Shown here: one piece after another, positions 34,430 to 46,386 of the stretch | Position numbering within the stretch: position 1 is the stretch's first letter | How the letters are laid out: every line of letters begins with the position of its first letter | Origin: Rhynchopus sp. YZ270_cl-10 | Taxonomy: Eukaryota > Euglenozoa > Diplonemea > Diplonemida > Diplonemidae | Direction of reading: 5' to 3' | Assembly: GCA_964035575.1 (NCBI GenBank) | Contig: OZ037846.1 | Span: 213,501 to 277,500, forward strand | Length of the DNA: 64,000 nt | The notes under the pieces: model-generated | Databases searched by the model: none | Seen by the model: the letters and a program-made list of their open reading frames with translations, nothing else | Told to the model about the DNA's origin: nothing | Position numbers and translations under genes: made by a program

Positions 34430-35811
34430 CGTTGGGCTTTTGATCCTCACAAACCTTTGCTATGTGTGGAGCAGGGGTGTGTGGATGTGTGTTGTGTGCA
34501 CTGGTGGGTGGTGTGGGTTCAGTGTTGGGAGATGGACGTAACCACCACGCTAAATATGCCTCCTGCACCTCATCCTGAAACGGCAGACACGTCTTCGGAG
34601 GTACGCTTTGCACCTCCTCGGGTTGTTCTCGCCAAGGTCAGAATGTGTAACTAGGAAGGTACCCACGCACCACTGTGTTGTGCTGCTCCCTTTCTTCTCA
34701 TCTGTGCAGCTGCTGACTACCAATGTGTGGACCTAGGTGGGTGTCCGTGTCTCTGGAGGGGGGAGGAAAAAAACTGTGTACTGAGTATTCGTCTTGCTTT
34801 CATCTGAGATAACCGTTCCCCCCACAGCTTAATGTCGGGAGGGCCTTCCTTAATGTTTAACTACCTCCCCCACCGCCCCCCACCCCTCCTTATTATTTGC
34901 CTTGTACTTTCCGAGGCAAGAGCAAGGCCGCTCACACCCTCCCCAACGTTGCAAGTATCCCCTTCTCCAATTCAAGGCAACACAACTGTTGCTTTCCCCC
35001 TCGTTCCCGTACATAATGCATACTGTGAAGAGGCTAAGGGTAGAAGAACACAGAGGAAGGAAATGCTTGTACTACAGGGAAGTCATGTAGCTGTAAAACT
35101 GCATGTGGTAGCCAGTAAAGAATAGGCATAACGGTGAACAATATAGGTTGCAACAGTGCGCCATCTGACCGCACAATGGTATCTACTTCTTCACCTCCCC
35201 GAACCGCCACCCAGCTGTCTTGAAAAAAACTGTATTTGCCGATGCAGGCAGACCCACGTACGATGCCAGCCATCCGGATGAAAGCACAAAGGACCCTGCG
35301 GCCTACAACAGTAGATGTAAAAAGGAAACCTAATGACTTGCCCCTTGAAGAAAGAAGTGGCAAAGGCAAAGCGAAAAAAACAGACACCCTCCTTTCCCGA
35401 CTTTTTGTGGGCAAAAATCTTTTTTCCCCTCCCGACCCCCCAAAGGTTTCTGCAGGGAAATAATTTAAAGTAGTTTCCTTCCTTGCTTTCGTGTTTTTGT
35501 ATTCTTTATCCATGTGGGTCTCCCCCCAGTGGACCGGGAGGGACCCCGCTCTGCCGTGGCAGTCGTGGTTAGCGTTGTCATGTTTGTCTGTAGCACACAA
35601 GTAAGAAGAGCAACTCTAGCTCTCATTGGCGTCTGTTTCTCAAGCGTTTATGTCACTGCTCCACTCTTGTGGGCTGCCGTTAAATTGAAGGGCCCTCATC
35701 ATTTACCAGGCAGCACACCTGCTCTTACATAAGCCACGGTATGTACTCATTACGCGACGTACGAACGCGGTTAGTAACAGATGTTGTGCAGTTCCAGTGC
35801 AATATTTCTGA
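34430..35811. other. Spacer between array copies 3 and 4
   Basis: It starts with the shared upstream block (34430-34850), including the coding-like fragment. Then comes a C-rich stretch (34860-34950) that recurs only at 48550-48645, followed by unique sequence. No gene is seen. Confidence 0.6.
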
Positions 35812-37551
35812 TCAGGAATTTGGTAAGCAACTCTTTGAGTAGAGCAACACAACACTGCACGTCCCAGAAGGAACTGCGTGTGCTGGTGTGCCAACCCCTC
35901 CCGCAGCTGTCCATGCCTCAGCAACGTCAAGGTCAGACTGCTCACCACGCAGGTACCCACGCACGGTATTGTTGTACTGCTGCCAATGCTTCTTCCCACC
36001 TATCATGTACATCCACTCGTCAACAACTGCTCCTGGATCACTTAGCTGAGCCATCACTTCCGCCACAACCTGTGCCTCACAGCCAGAGGCAACCTCCACC
36101 TTGCACGGAAGCAGACGCAGTTGGTGTTCGCACTCAGCATCGCTGAAGCACATCCTGTTGCACACCACATCACACCCCAGCATACGCCCCACACGTTCCA
36201 GCCCGTTCACATCACGCACAAGCTCCCCCACCATGCTGAACCGACGCATCACCTCACAACCCATGTCACCACGCAGCACCTTCCCAGTCGCAACACCAGC
36301 ATTCACCTTCTCACAAAAGCTGCTCGCACCCTTCAGAAGCAGGCTTGCTGCGTGCAGTGCAGATGTGGCATGTGTCGCACACTGCTTCGAGGCGTTGAAC
36401 GAACAGTGGATCCTGTCCCCGATGAACACGTCCACCATCCCACGTCTTGTCTCTGTTGCCTGCAGGGTCTTCAGGAGGAGAGTGGTGAAGAAGGAGGAGT
36501 AGGTCGCACTGTCCTTCTCCAGAAAATGCAGGGTGTCCTTCACGTTCAGTGTCAGCAGGGTTGCCTTGACCGAGGACAGACCCAGTGGCACGCACACTGG
36601 CATGGTCTCATTTCTCGAAATACACGAGTCTGAGCCTCTAAGCGAGCTCAGCGACTCCGACTGTCCATCCACCTCGTCCTCAGAAAGCACCTTCTCCATC
36701 TCATCCTGAAACGGCAGACACGTCTTCGGGAGGTACGCTTTGTACATGCGCAGGTTCTTCTCCAGTCTCCACAGGGCAGCAGTCATCCCCTCAGGCAGGT
36801 CACCCCCATGCACGTCCAGCATCTCCGCCACCTGTTCCACGTCGTACCCCGCAAGAAGCGACGCAATCTCCTGCACAACGCTGATCGTGCGCCTCATTGA
36901 CTCCTGCTCCTTCAGCACATCGTGCGCAAACCTGCGTGTCACGAAGAAGTCTACCAGGAAGACAGCAATGGCGGAAAGGGAGATTTGTGGGGGAAATGGT
37001 GTCTTGCAGGGAAGGAACTCGCAGTCAGTTTCGATCCTGAATTTCTCTCTCCTGCTGTGTTCACCTTCGTACGGTGGCAACCCAGGAAGGTCAAGCAAGC
37101 CAAACCTGAAGGATTCCTCACATGCCGTCAGAAGAAGCCACACCACTATCATAGCAACGAAGCCTGCACTGTACCGTGCTGCGACTTGCATCACAAGCAA
37201 CAGGTCCACAATCAGGATCAGAATTGGCCAACCAGAATAACTAAGTGCACGTGCGTCCAAGTCCCATATGAAGAAACCAATACCGAACAAGTACAACATA
37301 CCCACCACGAACCTGGTGTGCAGTTGCTGCTTGCAGAGCACCTTACCAACAACAATCCAGCAGCCAACATTTAATACACCCATCCCTATCATTTTAATGA
37401 TGCGTCCTTGTCCGTAGTCCCCGTGTATGCTATATTTGAAGGAACTCACGACAATCCCGACCACACAGAACACAAACATGATGGTGCGCTTCTTCACCTC
37501 GTCAGCACTGAGAGACCCGTCAATGGTCAGTGCGCTGTTCAGGCACCGCAT
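35812..37551 (-). CDS. Six-helix membrane protein with class III cyclase-like domain, array copy 4
   Basis: 579 residues, ATG at 37551. Helices 1-2 are of the FKYSIHGDYGQGRIIKMIGM type shared with copy 6 and unlike copies 1, 2, 3, 5 and 7. The linker (DGQSESLSSLRGSDSCISR) resembles copy 1 instead. This is a clear mosaic: membrane segment from one group and linker from another. The cyclase-like domain matches the array. Confidence 0.82.
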   Translation of the reverse strand: MRCLNSALTIDGSLSADEVKKRTIMFVFCVVGIVVSSFKYSIHGDYGQGRIIKMIGMGVLNVGCWIVVGKVLCKQQLHTRFVVGMLYLFGIGFFIWDLDARALSYSGWPILILIVDLLLVMQVAARYSAGFVAMIVVWLLLTACEESFRFGLLDLPGLPPYEGEHSRREKFRIETDCEFLPCKTPFPPQISLSAIAVFLVDFFVTRRFAHDVLKEQESMRRTISVVQEIASLLAGYDVEQVAEMLDVHGGDLPEGMTAALWRLEKNLRMYKAYLPKTCLPFQDEMEKVLSEDEVDGQSESLSSLRGSDSCISRNETMPVCVPLGLSSVKATLLTLNVKDTLHFLEKDSATYSSFFTTLLLKTLQATETRRGMVDVFIGDRIHCSFNASKQCATHATSALHAASLLLKGASSFCEKVNAGVATGKVLRGDMGCEVMRRFSMVGELVRDVNGLERVGRMLGCDVVCNRMCFSDAECEHQLRLLPCKVEVASGCEAQVVAEVMAQLSDPGAVVDEWMYMIGGKKHWQQYNNTVRGYLRGEQSDLDVAEAWTAAGGVGTPAHAVPSGTCSVVLLYSKSCLPNS

Positions 37552-38590
37552 CGTTGGGATTTTGATCCTCACAAACCTTTGCTATGTGTGGAGCAGGGGT
37601 GTGTGGATGTGTGTTGTGTGCACTGGTGGGTGGTGTGGGTTCTGTGTTGGGAGATGGACGTAACCACCACGCTGAATATGCCTCCTGCACCTCATCCTGA
37701 AATGGCAGACACGTCTTCGGAGGTACGCTTTGCACCTCCTCGGGTTGTTCTCGCCAAGGTCAGAATGTGTAACTAGGAAGGTACCACGCACCACTGTTGT
37801 GCTGCTCCCTTTCTTCTCATCTGTGCAGCTGCTGACTACCAATGTGTGGACCTAGGTGGGTGTCCGTGTCTCTGGAGGGGGGAGGAAAAAAACTGGGTAC
37901 TGAGTATTCGTCTTGCTTTCATCTGATATAACCGTTCCCCCCACAGCTTAATGTCGCGAGGGTTCACTTCCTTACTGTTTAACCACGCCACCAGCTGTAA
38001 AACTGTGATGTAGTAGCCAGTAAAGAATAGGCATAACGTTGAACAATATAGGTTGCAACAGTGCGCCAACCGGTCGCACTGAGCGTAAATAGGTATTGAA
38101 GAGCAACAGCAGTGCGCCATCTGACCGCAAAACGGCAGCTTCGGGTGTAAACTTATTCGGTGGCCCCTTCATGCATTCAAGAGATTGACATCGTAGGAGG
38201 AGGGGTCAAAAAAAACGTTGCCATCCTTATGGGGTTACGGAGGGGCCTACATTAACATGTCCTTCACACTGTGGGTCCATTTATGCGTGGTGGGTTCGTG
38301 GCCGGGAAATACGCATCGTACAAAAACACTACATTTGCTTTTTTGGAATCCGTTCGTCCAGAGGTGGGGTCACTTTGCCAAAACGGACAAGTTATGGGCA
38401 CATACAAAAATACAAACAAAAAAGCACTACAAATTATAAATGACACCACCCCCCATACTGATGTGTGTTTGACAGGTGTTTCAGGAACACCATCCTATCT
38501 TTACTCACGGTAAGAGAAAAAAAACTCGGAACTTAAATTTAAAAACAGATTTAAAAAATGGATTGTGCAGTTACAGTGGAATACTTCTGT
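37552..38590. other. Spacer between array copies 4 and 5
   Basis: The shared upstream block (37552-37975) includes the coding-like fragment. It is followed by the shared GCAACAGTGCGCCAACCGG stretch (about 38055) and an inverted ACGGATTCC repeat (38332-38394). No gene is seen. Confidence 0.6.
38332..38394 (-). repeat. Dispersed repeat with ACGGATTCC core, copy 3
   Basis: The reverse complement reads ACTTGTCCGTTTTGGCAAAG, then GACCCCACCTCTGG, then CGAACGGATTCC, as at 14466-14530. Confidence 0.5.
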
Positions 38591-40327
38591 TCAGAGATTT
38601 ACGTAACAACTCTTTGAGTAGAGCAACACAACACTGCACGTCCCAGAAGGAACTGCGCGTGCTGGTGTGCCAACCCCTCCCGCAGCTGTCCATGCCTCAG
38701 CAACATCAAGGTCAGACTGCTCACCACGCAGGTACCCACGCACGGCAATGTTGTACTCCTCCCAATGCGTCTTCTCACCTATCATGTACATCCACTCGTC
38801 AGCTGCTTCTTCTGGATCACTCAGCTGAGCCATCAGTTCCGCCACAACCTGTGCCTCACAGCCAGAGGCAACCTCCACCTTGCACGGAAGCAGACGCAGC
38901 TGGTGTTCGCACTCAGCATCGCTGAAGCACATCCTGTTGCACACCACATCACACCCCAGCATACGCCCCACACGTTCCAGCCCGTTCACATCACGCACAA
39001 GCTCCCCCACCATGCTGAACCGACGCATCACCTCACAACCCATGTCACCACGCAGCACCTTCCCAGTCGCAACACCAGCATTCACCTTCTCACAAAAGCT
39101 GCTCGCACCCTTCAGAAGCAGGCTTGCTGCGTGCAATGCAGATGTGGCATGTGTCGCACACTGCTTCGAGGCGTTGAACGAACAGTGGATCCTGTCCCCG
39201 ATGAACACGTCCACCATCCCACGTCTTGTCTCTGTTGCCTGCAGGGTCTTCAGGAGGAGAGTGGTGAAGAAGGAGGAGTAGGTCGCACTGTCCCTCTCCA
39301 GCAAATGCAGGGTGTCCTTCACGTTCAGTGTCAGCAGGGTTCCCTTTGCCGAGGACAGACCCAGTGGCAGGCACACTGGCATGGTCTCGAGTCTGCAATT
39401 AGAGGACTCTGTGGAAACGTCTGTTGTCTCTGTCAGGTCATCGTGCTCACTGCTCCCTGCGCATGTTCTCTCCACCTCATCCTGAAACGGCAGACACGTC
39501 TGCGGGAGGTACGCTTTGTACATGCGCAGGTTCTTCTCCAGTCTCCACAGAGCAGCAGTCATCCCCTCAGGCAGGTCACCCCCATGCACGTCCAGCATCT
39601 CCGCCACCTGCTCCACGTCGTACCCCGCAAGAAGCGACGCAATCTCCTGCACAACGCTGATCGTGCGCCGCATTGACTCCTGCTCCTTCAGCAAATTGCG
39701 CGCAAACCTGCGTGTCACGAAGAAGTCGATCAGGAAGACAGCAATGGCGGGAAGGGCGCCAAGTGGGGGAAATGGTTTCTTGCAGGGAAGGAACTCGCAG
39801 TCTGTTTCGATCCTGAATTTCTCTCTCCTGCTGTGTTCACCCTCCTGCGGTGGCAACCCAGGAAGGTCAAGCAAACCAAACCTGAAGGATTCCTCACATG
39901 CCATCAGGAGAAGCCACACCACTATCATAGCAACGAAGCCTGCACTGTACCGTGCTGCGACTTGCATCACAAGCAACAGGTCCACAATCAGGATCAGAAG
40001 TGGCCAACAAGTATAACTAAGTGCACGTGTGTCCAAGTCCCATGTGAATATACAAATGCCGAACAAGTACAACATACCCACCACGAACCTGGTGTGCAGT
40101 TGCTGTTTGCAGAGCACCTTACCAACCACAATCCAGCAGCCAATGTTGAATGCAATCACCCCTATCATGTTAAGGGTGCGTTCTTGCAGGTAGTACCCGT
40201 GCACCCCATAAACGAAGAGATTCCCGACAGTGGAGGCCACACAGAACACAAACATGATGGTGCGCTTCTTCACCTCGTCCGCACTGAGAGACCCGTCAAT
40301 GGTCAGTGCGCTGTTCAGGCACCGCAT
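38591..40327 (-). CDS. Six-helix membrane protein with class III cyclase-like domain, array copy 5
   Basis: 578 residues, ATG at 40327. Helix 1 is VASTVGNLFVYGVHGYY, combining elements seen separately in copies 2 and 3. The linker (SSEHDDLTETTDVSTESS, then CRLETMPVC) shares its second half with copy 6. It has LPQTCLPF where all the others have LPKTCLPF. The cyclase-like domain is near-identical to the other copies. Confidence 0.82.
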   Translation of the reverse strand: MRCLNSALTIDGSLSADEVKKRTIMFVFCVASTVGNLFVYGVHGYYLQERTLNMIGVIAFNIGCWIVVGKVLCKQQLHTRFVVGMLYLFGICIFTWDLDTRALSYTCWPLLILIVDLLLVMQVAARYSAGFVAMIVVWLLLMACEESFRFGLLDLPGLPPQEGEHSRREKFRIETDCEFLPCKKPFPPLGALPAIAVFLIDFFVTRRFARNLLKEQESMRRTISVVQEIASLLAGYDVEQVAEMLDVHGGDLPEGMTAALWRLEKNLRMYKAYLPQTCLPFQDEVERTCAGSSEHDDLTETTDVSTESSNCRLETMPVCLPLGLSSAKGTLLTLNVKDTLHLLERDSATYSSFFTTLLLKTLQATETRRGMVDVFIGDRIHCSFNASKQCATHATSALHAASLLLKGASSFCEKVNAGVATGKVLRGDMGCEVMRRFSMVGELVRDVNGLERVGRMLGCDVVCNRMCFSDAECEHQLRLLPCKVEVASGCEAQVVAELMAQLSDPEEAADEWMYMIGEKTHWEEYNIAVRGYLRGEQSDLDVAEAWTAAGGVGTPARAVPSGTCSVVLLYSKSCYVNL

Positions 40328-42935
40328 CGTTGGGCTTTTGATCCTCACAAACCTTTGCTATGTGTGGAGCAGGGGTGTGTGGATGTGTGTTGTGTGCACT
40401 GGTGGGTGGTGTGGGTTCTGTGTTGGGAGATGGACGTGACCACCACGCTGAATATGCCTCCTGCACCTCATCCTGAAACGGCAGACACGTCTTCGGAGGT
40501 ACGCTTTGCACCTCCTCGGGTTGTTCTCGCCAAGGTCAGAATGTGTAACTAGGAAGGTACCACGCACCACTGTTGTGCTGTTCCCTTTCTTCTCATCTGT
40601 GCAGCTGCTGACTACCAATGTGTGGACCTAGGTGGGTGTCCTTGTCTCTGGAGGGGGGAGGAAAAAAACTGGGTACTGAGTATTCGTCTTGCTTTCATCT
40701 GAGATAACCGTTCCCCCCACAGCTTAATGTCGCGAGGGCCTTCCTTAATGTTTAACCACGCCACCAGCTGTAAAACTGTGATGTAGTAGCCAGTAAAGAA
40801 TAGGCATAACGGTGAACAATATAGGATGCAACAGTGCGCCAACCGGTCGCACTGAGCGTTAATAGGTATTGAAGAGCAACAGCAGTGCGCCATCTGACCG
40901 CACAACGGCAGCTACTTCTTCTCCTCCCCAAATGGGAACCCAGCTGTCTTGAGCTGGCGTGTCTGCGGAAAATGAGCGATGAAGTACCACTACTCGAGAT
41001 GTGCACTTTATGTCAGTACTGTGCTACGCCAATGAAGAATAGGCGCAACAGTACTGTTTAGAGGATAACACAGTGCATCAATGTGGTCGCAACTATGTGA
41101 AGGTTGTGTCAAAGCGTCAGGAGGATAGACCTCTTATCAGGTGTTGAAGCACCCTGACTATGAAACATGAGATTCTCGGGGTTTAGTAAGGAAACCCGGT
41201 CTGCAAAATAAAAAACAGAAACGCACCAACAAAATCTCCAAAAATCCCGGGACAAAAGATAACAATTAGCACAAAGCCTGCCCGTGGAACAGTGTTTTCT
41301 TACTTTTGCCACTTCAAGGATTTTTGGGGTCAATTTTGTGCACAATCTGACTCCTGGCCAACGCAAAAACCACATAAACGAAGAAGCAACACATCCGATT
41401 CCCTGCAGTAAAAGAGTTGTAGAGGTCATGAGATACAATGATTTCAAAAAATCTTTTATAGTCCCCTTTGTAAACCACATTGTTTTGTTCTTCCTTTTTG
41501 CTTTCAACCTTTTTTATTCATTTACTTTTTTGTTATTTGGGAGACACGCCCTACGTGTCGGTTCTGTGGAAAGACCAGCACGGAACCACCTGCGTGCTCC
41601 CTTTTCATGTCGATCCATGAAAACTGTATCACAAGTGATACCGGGAGTCACACAGGATTTTTATTTTTTTATTTTTGAAGAAAAGTACCTTAAAAAGACC
41701 CAATGTGTACACTCATGCCAAGGAAAAACCAAGCCAAGGTTGGTCTGCATCGCCCATCAAGAGGGTTCCGCAAGCGTACCATACCCAGTGCTCATGCCAA
41801 GGAAAAACCAAGCCAAGGTTGGTCTGCATCGCCCATCAAGAGGGTTCCGCAAGCACAGAATATGTTAAAGTAATAAAGGGGGGTTAGGGAGAAAATAGGT
41901 GAAAAAAGCAAAAACAGTATGAGGGGGAAACGAAAAAGCATAAAAGACTCACAATGTACACTCATGCCAAGGAAAAACCAAACCAAGGTTGGTCTGCATC
42001 GCCCATCAAGAGGGTTCCGCAAGCGTACAATACCCTGTGCTCATGCCAAGGAAAAACCAAGCCAAGGTTGGTCTGCATCACCCATCAAGAGGGTTCCGCA
42101 AGCACAGAATATGCGAGAGTAAAAAGAAGGAGAGAGAAAAAAAAAACCGAAGGTGTACTCATGCCAGTAATAACAGACCCAAGGTACTCATAACCCAGAT
42201 AACAGATCCAAGGGTGGTGCCTCACCCTCAAGAGGGCTCCCACGTACTCATAACAAGGATGTCTGATCCAGGGGTGGTGTCTCGGATAGTCATTCAGCAC
42301 ACGTTCCTTCTTATTTCTTTTTGAAACTTTGATAAAACTTTTTTGTTGGAGGGTGGGTGGGAAAAAAAGTTTGTAAATTGCGGAAGACGCAAAACAAACT
42401 CGCGAACGAAAAAAGGGTTTATTCTGCGAAGTGGTGGTAATGGGGAGAATAAAACATTACGAAAAAACCTCCACTCTCATTTCGCAAGCTTCATTTCCGT
42501 TTTGGTTTTCTCCTCACAAAAAAAAACCAAACGACCAAAAAAGATCGGGTCTTTTGTTTGTGCGCTCAAAGCCGGGAAAACAAAAAGGTGAAAAAATGTG
42601 TTAAACTGAAGTACGGTTGTTGTGGTTAATTGAGTACTCAAAGAAAACAAGCAAGCTTCTGTTTTTTTCAATCCGTTTTGTTTGCCCTGCAGCGCTGCCT
42701 CCAATCTTTTTAGAATTGACAACAAGTTGTTTTATCAAAAAAATAATGGCACTATATTTGGGAAATAGCTCGCATTCGGGTGGAAACTTCATCGGTAGGC
42801 CCCTTTATGCATTCAACAAATTGATAGCAGAGGAGGAGGGATCAACAAAAATGTTCCTATCTTAAAAAGAACGGAACTGAAAAATTACAAACAGTAGGTA
42901 ACAGATTTTGTGCAGTTACAGTGTCCTACTTCTAT
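40328..42935. other. Spacer between array copies 5 and 6, with 79-bp repeats
   Basis: The shared upstream block (40328-40745) includes the coding-like fragment. Further shared spacer follows to about 41180, then unique sequence with the tandem dimers at 41702-42117 and weaker relatives to 42290. From about 42770 it resembles the flank before copies 5 and 7 (CGGTGGCCCCTT-type sequence). No gene is seen. Confidence 0.6.
41702..42117. repeat. 79-bp tandem repeat in two dimers
   Basis: The unit begins CTCATGCCAAGGAAAAACCA and includes GGTTGGTCTGCATCGCCCAT. Copies start at 41712, 41791, 41961 and 42040, so two 79-bp dimers lie 249 bp apart. Degenerate relatives with CTCATAAC and CTCAAGAGGGCT follow to about 42290. 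Function is unknown. Confidence 0.8.
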
Positions 42936-44666
42936 TTAGGGATTTGCGGAACAACTCTTTGAGTAGAGCAACACAACACTGCACGTCCCAGAAGGAACTG
43001 CGTGTGCTGGTGTGCCAACCCCTCCCGCAGCTGTCCATGCCTTGGCAACGTCAAGGTCAGACTGCTCACCACGCAGGTACCCACGCACGGTATTGTTGTA
43101 CTCCTCCCAATGCTTCTTCCCACCTATCATGTACATCCACTCGTCAACTGCTTCTTCTGCAGCACTCAGCTGAGCCATCACTTCCGCAACAACCTGTGCC
43201 TCACAGCCAGAGGCAACCTCCACCTTGCACGGAAGCAGACGCAGCTGGTGTTCGCACTCAGCATCGCTGAAGCACATCCTGTTGCACACCACATCACACC
43301 CCAGCATACGCCCCACACGTTCCAGCCCGTTCACATCACGCACAAGCTCCCCCACCATGCTGAACCGACGCATCACCTCACAACCCATGTCACCACGCAG
43401 CACCTTCCCAGTCGCAACACCAGCATTCACCTTCTCACAAAAGCTGCTCGCACCCTTCAGAAGCAGGCTTGCTGCGTGCAGTGCAGATGTGGCATGTGTC
43501 GCACACTGCTTCGAGGCGTTGAACGAACAGTGGATCCTGTCCCCGATGAACACGTCCACCATCCCACGTCTTGTCTCTGTTGCCTGCAGGGTCTTCAGGA
43601 GGAGAGTGGTGAAGAAGGAGGAGTAGGTCGCACTGTCCTTCTCCAGCAAATGCAGGGTGTCCTTCACGTTCAGTGTCAGCAGGGTTGTCTTTACCGAGGA
43701 CAGACCCAGTGGCAGGCACACTGGCATGGTCTCGAGTCTGCAATGTGAGGACTCTGTGGATGTGTCTGCTGTCTCTGTCAGGTCGCTGTCTTCACTATCT
43801 TGCATCTTGTCCACCTCATCCTGAAAAGGCAGACACGTCTTCGGGAGGTACGCTTTGTACATGCGCAGGTTCTTCTCCAGTCTCCACAGGGCAGCAGTCA
43901 TCCCCTCAGGCAGGTCACCCCCATGCACGTCCAGCATCTCCGCCACCTGCTCCACGTCGTACCCCGCAAGAAGCGACGCAATCTCCTGCACAACGCTGAT
44001 CGTGCGCCGCATTGACTCCTGCTCCTTCAGCACATCGTGCGCAAACCTGCGTGTCACGAAGAAGTCGATCAGGAAGACAGCCAGGGAGGAAAGGGAGCTT
44101 TGTGGGGGAAATGGTTTCTTGCAGGGAAGAAACTCGCAGTCTGTTTCACTCCTGAATTTCTCTCTCCTGCTGTATTCACCTTCGTACGGTGGCAACCCAG
44201 GAAGGTCAAGCAAACCAAACCTGAAGGATTCCTCACATGACATCAGGAGAAGCCACACCACTATCATAGCAACGAAGCCTGCACTGTACCGTGCTGCGAC
44301 TTGCATCACAAGCAACAGGTCCACTAGCAGGATCAGAAGTGGCCAACTAGAATAACTAAGTGCACGTGTGTCCAAGTCCCATAGGAACATGCCAATACCG
44401 AGCAAGTACAACATACCCACCACGAACCTGGTGTGCAGTTGCTGCTTGCAGAGCACCTTACCAACAACAACCCAGCAGCCAATGTTGAATAAACCCATCC
44501 CTATCATTTTAATGATGCGTCCTTGTCCGTAGTCCCCGTGTATGCTATATTTGAAGGAACATATGACACTCGCGGTCACACAGAACACAAACATGATGGT
44601 GCGCTTCTTCACCTCGTCAGCACTGAGAGACCCGTCAATGGTCAGTGCGCTGTTCAGGCACCGCAT
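42936..44666 (-). CDS. Six-helix membrane protein with class III cyclase-like domain, array copy 6
   Basis: 576 residues, ATG at 44666. The helix 1-2 region (FKYSIHGDYGQGRIIKMIGM) is shared with copy 4; the linker end (CRLETMPVCLPLG) is shared with copy 5. The short acidic linker MQDSEDSDLTE is unique. The rest matches the array. Confidence 0.82.
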   Translation of the reverse strand: MRCLNSALTIDGSLSADEVKKRTIMFVFCVTASVICSFKYSIHGDYGQGRIIKMIGMGLFNIGCWVVVGKVLCKQQLHTRFVVGMLYLLGIGMFLWDLDTRALSYSSWPLLILLVDLLLVMQVAARYSAGFVAMIVVWLLLMSCEESFRFGLLDLPGLPPYEGEYSRREKFRSETDCEFLPCKKPFPPQSSLSSLAVFLIDFFVTRRFAHDVLKEQESMRRTISVVQEIASLLAGYDVEQVAEMLDVHGGDLPEGMTAALWRLEKNLRMYKAYLPKTCLPFQDEVDKMQDSEDSDLTETADTSTESSHCRLETMPVCLPLGLSSVKTTLLTLNVKDTLHLLEKDSATYSSFFTTLLLKTLQATETRRGMVDVFIGDRIHCSFNASKQCATHATSALHAASLLLKGASSFCEKVNAGVATGKVLRGDMGCEVMRRFSMVGELVRDVNGLERVGRMLGCDVVCNRMCFSDAECEHQLRLLPCKVEVASGCEAQVVAEVMAQLSAAEEAVDEWMYMIGGKKHWEEYNNTVRGYLRGEQSDLDVAKAWTAAGGVGTPAHAVPSGTCSVVLLYSKSCSANP

Positions 44667-46386
44667 CGTTGGGCTTTTGATCCTCACAAACCTTTGCTAT
44701 GTGTGGAGCAGGGGTGTGTGGATGTGTGTTGTGTGCACTGGTGGGTGGTGTGGGTTCTGTGTTGGGAGATGGACGTAACCACCACGCTGAATATGCCTCC
44801 TGCACCTCATCCTGAAACGGCAGACACGTCTTCGGAGGTACGCTTTGCACCTCCTCGGGTTGTTCTCGCCAAGGTCAGAATGTGTAACTAGGAAGGTACC
44901 CACGCACCACTGTGTTGTGCTGCTCCCTTTCTTCTCATCTGTGCAGCTGCTGACTACCAATGTGTGGACCTAGGTGGGTGTCCGTGTCTCTGGAGGGGGG
45001 AGGAAAAAAACTGTGTACTGAGTATTCGTCTTGCTTTCATCTGAGATAACCGTTCCCCCCACAGCTTAATGTCGCGAGGGCCTTCCTTAATGTTTAACCA
45101 CGCCACCAGCTGTAAAACTGTGATGTAGTAGCCAGTAAAGAATAGGCATAACGGTGAACAATATAGGTTGCAACAGTGCGCCAACCGGTCGCACTGAGCG
45201 TTAATAGGTATTGAAGAGCAACAGCAGTGCGCCATCTGACCGCACAACGGCAGCTACTTCTTCTCCTCCCCGAATGGCCACCCAGCTATCTTGAGCTGGC
45301 GTGTCTGCGGAAAATGAGCGATGAAGTACCACTACCGGAGATGTGCACTTTATGTCTGAACCATGTGACGTAAGTCAGCCGGCTACGCGAATAAAGAATA
45401 GGCGCAACAGTGATGTTTAGAGGATAACACAGTGCGCCAACATGTTTAACCACGCCACCAGCTGTAAAACTGTGTGTAGTAGTGGTCGCAACTATGTGAA
45501 GGTTGTGTCAAAGCGTCAGGAATAGACGGCTTATCAGGTGGAGAAGTGCCCTCACTATGCAATATGAGATTCATGGCTGTAGTAAGACAAAAGACAAAAA
45601 TTAGCGCAAAGCCTGCCCAAAACAGTGTTTTCTTACTTTTGTCACTTTCAGGCGATTTCTGCACTATTTGTGGTCAATTTTGTGCAGAAACTGACTTCTG
45701 GTCAACGCAAAAACCACATAAGCGAAGTAGCAACACATCCGGTTCCCTGCCGTAAAAGAGTTGTAGAGGCTAAGAGCAAAAAAATGTGCAAAAACCAAAA
45801 ATAGAAAACGACTTCAGGATATGACAGTTAAATGAAATAAAGAAACACTTTTGCGTTTATCGAACCGCAAAAGGTTTGTGTTTTTTTCACTGATGAATGT
45901 GAGACATGTTAGTGGAAAACCAATGCGCTAAAGCGGGGACGCACCATCCGTCGTTTTCCATTTCTATTTGTCAAGGCTTGATAACACAAAATAGTAGGAT
46001 CGGTAGGTGAGTAAAAGGAAAAAAGGTTTTTTTTTCGTTGATTGCACAATCCTCCTGTTTGAGGGATGATTGGCGACCGTACCGGTAATACTATTTCCCC
46101 TTTAAAGCAAGCTTCGTAGGAATAAAAAAAAAAAGCCGACCCCATATTACAGACTTCTTGCGTAGTTGTCGCGTTGTACGTTTAAAGGATTTCTGGGCAC
46201 CATATTTGGGGAAATAGCTCGTATTCGGGTGGAAATTTAATTGGTGGGCCCCTTCATGCATTCAAGAGATTGATATCGTAGGAGGAGGGGTCAACAAGAA
46301 TGTTGCCATCTTTAAAAAAACAGAGCTTACACTTAAAAACAGTTTCAAAAAACACATCTTATGCAGTTCCAGTGCATTACTTCTGT
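44667..46386. other. Spacer between array copies 6 and 7
   Basis: The shared upstream block (44667-45080) includes the coding-like fragment. Further shared spacer runs to about 45580, then unique AT-rich sequence with A and T runs. No gene is seen. Confidence 0.6.

Noticed and set aside
38765-39676. Long plus-strand ORFs across the cyclase-like genes, recurring in each copy
   Set aside because: Antisense shadows that move with the duplicated gene; composition is unlike a protein and the start differs between copies.
41702-42117. Repeat units as tRNA genes
   Set aside because: No cloverleaf, no T-loop GTTCRA and no matching acceptor stem in the 79-bp unit. No tRNA, rRNA or spliced-leader RNA gene was recognised anywhere in the window.
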